Positions 4,731 through 5,554 of a stretch of DNA of 5,554 bases are shown here, piece after piece. Below the pieces are notes generated by a model that made no database searches, was not told where the DNA came from, and worked only from the letters and a program-made list of their open reading frames with translations. The position numbers and the translations under genes are program-made. Numbering within the stretch: position 1 is the first letter of the stretch; every line of letters starts with the position of its first letter. The stretch comes from Bacteroidota bacterium (GTDB taxonomy: Bacteria; Bacteroidota; Bacteroidia; Bacteroidales; VadinHA17), in assembly GCA_030628785.1 (NCBI GenBank), contig DAOVQI010000242.1, positions 1 through 5,554 of the forward strand, written 5' to 3'.

Positions 4731-5554
4731 ATGGAAAGTTTACTTGTTTATCTTAAAAAGGAAAGAGATCAGGAATGGAGAGTTGAACTTCGTAATAAGT
4801 TAAAAGTCAAAGAAAGGACCAACCTGGAAAGGCTGGATATGCCTGAAGAAGATCCTGATATAAGAAACAAGAGTTACATAGAAGTAAACAAGGGTTTATC
4901 AGAGGAACAAGCTGTACATGAGGCTCAACGGTGTATTGATTGCCCAAATCCAACCTGCATTGAAGGTTGCCCTGTTGGAATTAATATTCCCAAATTCCTT
5001 AAAAAAATTGAAGCCGGTGAATTCCTCGATGCTGCAAAAGTACTGAAGGAAACCAATGCTTTACCTGCTGTATGTGGCCGGGTGTGTCCACAGGAGGTTC
5101 AGTGTGAGCAGACTTGTTTTTATGCTCAAAAACTCAAGAAGCCTCCGGTGGCAATTGGTAACCTGGAACGTTTTGCTGCTGACTATGAAAGAAATAGCGG
5201 ACAGATATCTGTTCCCAAAATTTCCTCAAGAAATGGTATTAAGGTTGCTTCCATAGGTTCCGGACCATCAGGATTAGCCTTTGCAGGAGATATGATTAAG
5301 ATGGGATATGATGTTACCGTTTTTGAGGCTTTGCATGAAATTGGTGGTGTCCTTAAATACGGAATCCCTGAATTCCGGTTGCCGAATGAAATTGTTGATG
5401 TCGAAATTGATATCCTCAGGAAAATGGGGGTGAAGTTCGTTACAAATTTTGTTGTCGGGAAGACAGCTACTATAGATGACCTCAGAAAAGAAGGTTATAC
5501 TGCTTTTTTCGTTGGTAGCGGTGCCGGTCTGCCAAATTTTATGAATATACCGGG
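4731..5554 (+). CDS. nfnB: NfnB-type large subunit, GltD-like, cut by the window edge
   Basis: The first 274 codons of a GltD/dihydropyrimidine-dehydrogenase-like flavoprotein are present and the frame is open to the right edge. Relatives have about 460-480 residues, so roughly 200 are missing outside the window. In NfnAB this subunit carries two [4Fe-4S] clusters, the bifurcating FAD and the NADP(H) site. The cluster cysteines are C68-x2-C71-x4-C76-x3-C80 and C119-x5-C125-x3-C129, with a further C115. The spacing is identical to that I recall for dihydropyrimidine dehydrogenase. E146 in GNLERFAAD (143-151) aligns with that enzyme's Gln cluster ligand. The FAD loop is IGSGPSG (175-181), followed by VFEALHEIGGVLKYGIPEF (197-215), a family hallmark. 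The ATG at 4731 follows the nfnA stop by three bases, and the GTG at 4728 is a less likely start. No Shine-Dalgarno is visible, and translation may be coupled to nfnA. GltD of glutamate synthase is a relative, but the nfnA partner favours NfnB. Confidence 0.92.
   Translation, partial: MESLLVYLKKERDQEWRVELRNKLKVKERTNLERLDMPEEDPDIRNKSYIEVNKGLSEEQAVHEAQRCIDCPNPTCIEGCPVGINIPKFLKKIEAGEFLDAAKVLKETNALPAVCGRVCPQEVQCEQTCFYAQKLKKPPVAIGNLERFAADYERNSGQISVPKISSRNGIKVASIGSGPSGLAFAGDMIKMGYDVTVFEALHEIGGVLKYGIPEFRLPNEIVDVEIDILRKMGVKFVTNFVVGKTATIDDLRKEGYTAFFVGSGAGLPNFMNIP

Noticed and set aside
5056..5256. Plus-strand open frame of 66 codons inside nfnB
   Set aside because: The nfnB frame here carries the cluster cysteines and the approach to the FAD loop, so the other frame is incidental.

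Overview
The window looks like a chromosomal segment of an anaerobic or fermentative member of the Bacteroidota. This is inferred from several things: start codons without recognisable Shine-Dalgarno sequences, exported proteins whose signal peptides end in an Ala-Gln style junction, a TAnnTTTG-type -7 promoter box, AT-rich spacers made of degenerate short repeats, and an NfnAB-type flavoprotein pair. No marker gene fixes the lineage more closely.

Layout. Positions 1-431 hold no gene I can support. The segment starts with an unassigned edge stretch, then a short perfect hairpin (121-137). Next come about 290 bases packed with small direct and inverted repeats: ACCCAGT, CAACCT, GCTCTTTC, a CCTGCCAGG pair and a GC-rich nested hairpin. 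Positions 432-3532 carry two minus-strand genes in tandem. The upstream gene (2192-3532) is an exported M20D-type amidohydrolase and the downstream gene (432-2126) is an exported gamma-glutamyltransferase-family hydrolase. They are 65 bases apart, and a degenerate 8-bp tandem repeat fills most of that gap and runs over the stop codon of the amidohydrolase. Positions 3533-3893 form an AT-rich divergent spacer with an inverted repeat and one plausible minus-strand promoter box. From 3894 the plus strand carries the two subunits of an NfnAB/SudBA-type ferredoxin:NADP oxidoreductase. NfnA is complete (3894-4727). NfnB starts three bases later and runs off the right edge (4731-5554).

How the genes work together. 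The minus-strand pair would release amino acids from gamma-glutamyl and N-acyl (amide-linked) conjugates in the periplasm, a scavenging role inferred from family and export signals. The NfnA-NfnB pair would couple NADH, NADPH and ferredoxin pools in the cytoplasm by flavin-based electron bifurcation. Nothing in the sequence links the two transcription units apart from the shared divergent spacer. I see no CRISPR array, phage, transposase or RNA gene. No clearly undescribed system is present. The most unusual points are the non-classical active-site positions of the gamma-glutamyltransferase homologue, the repeat-derived end of the amidohydrolase gene and the dense repeat island at the left edge.
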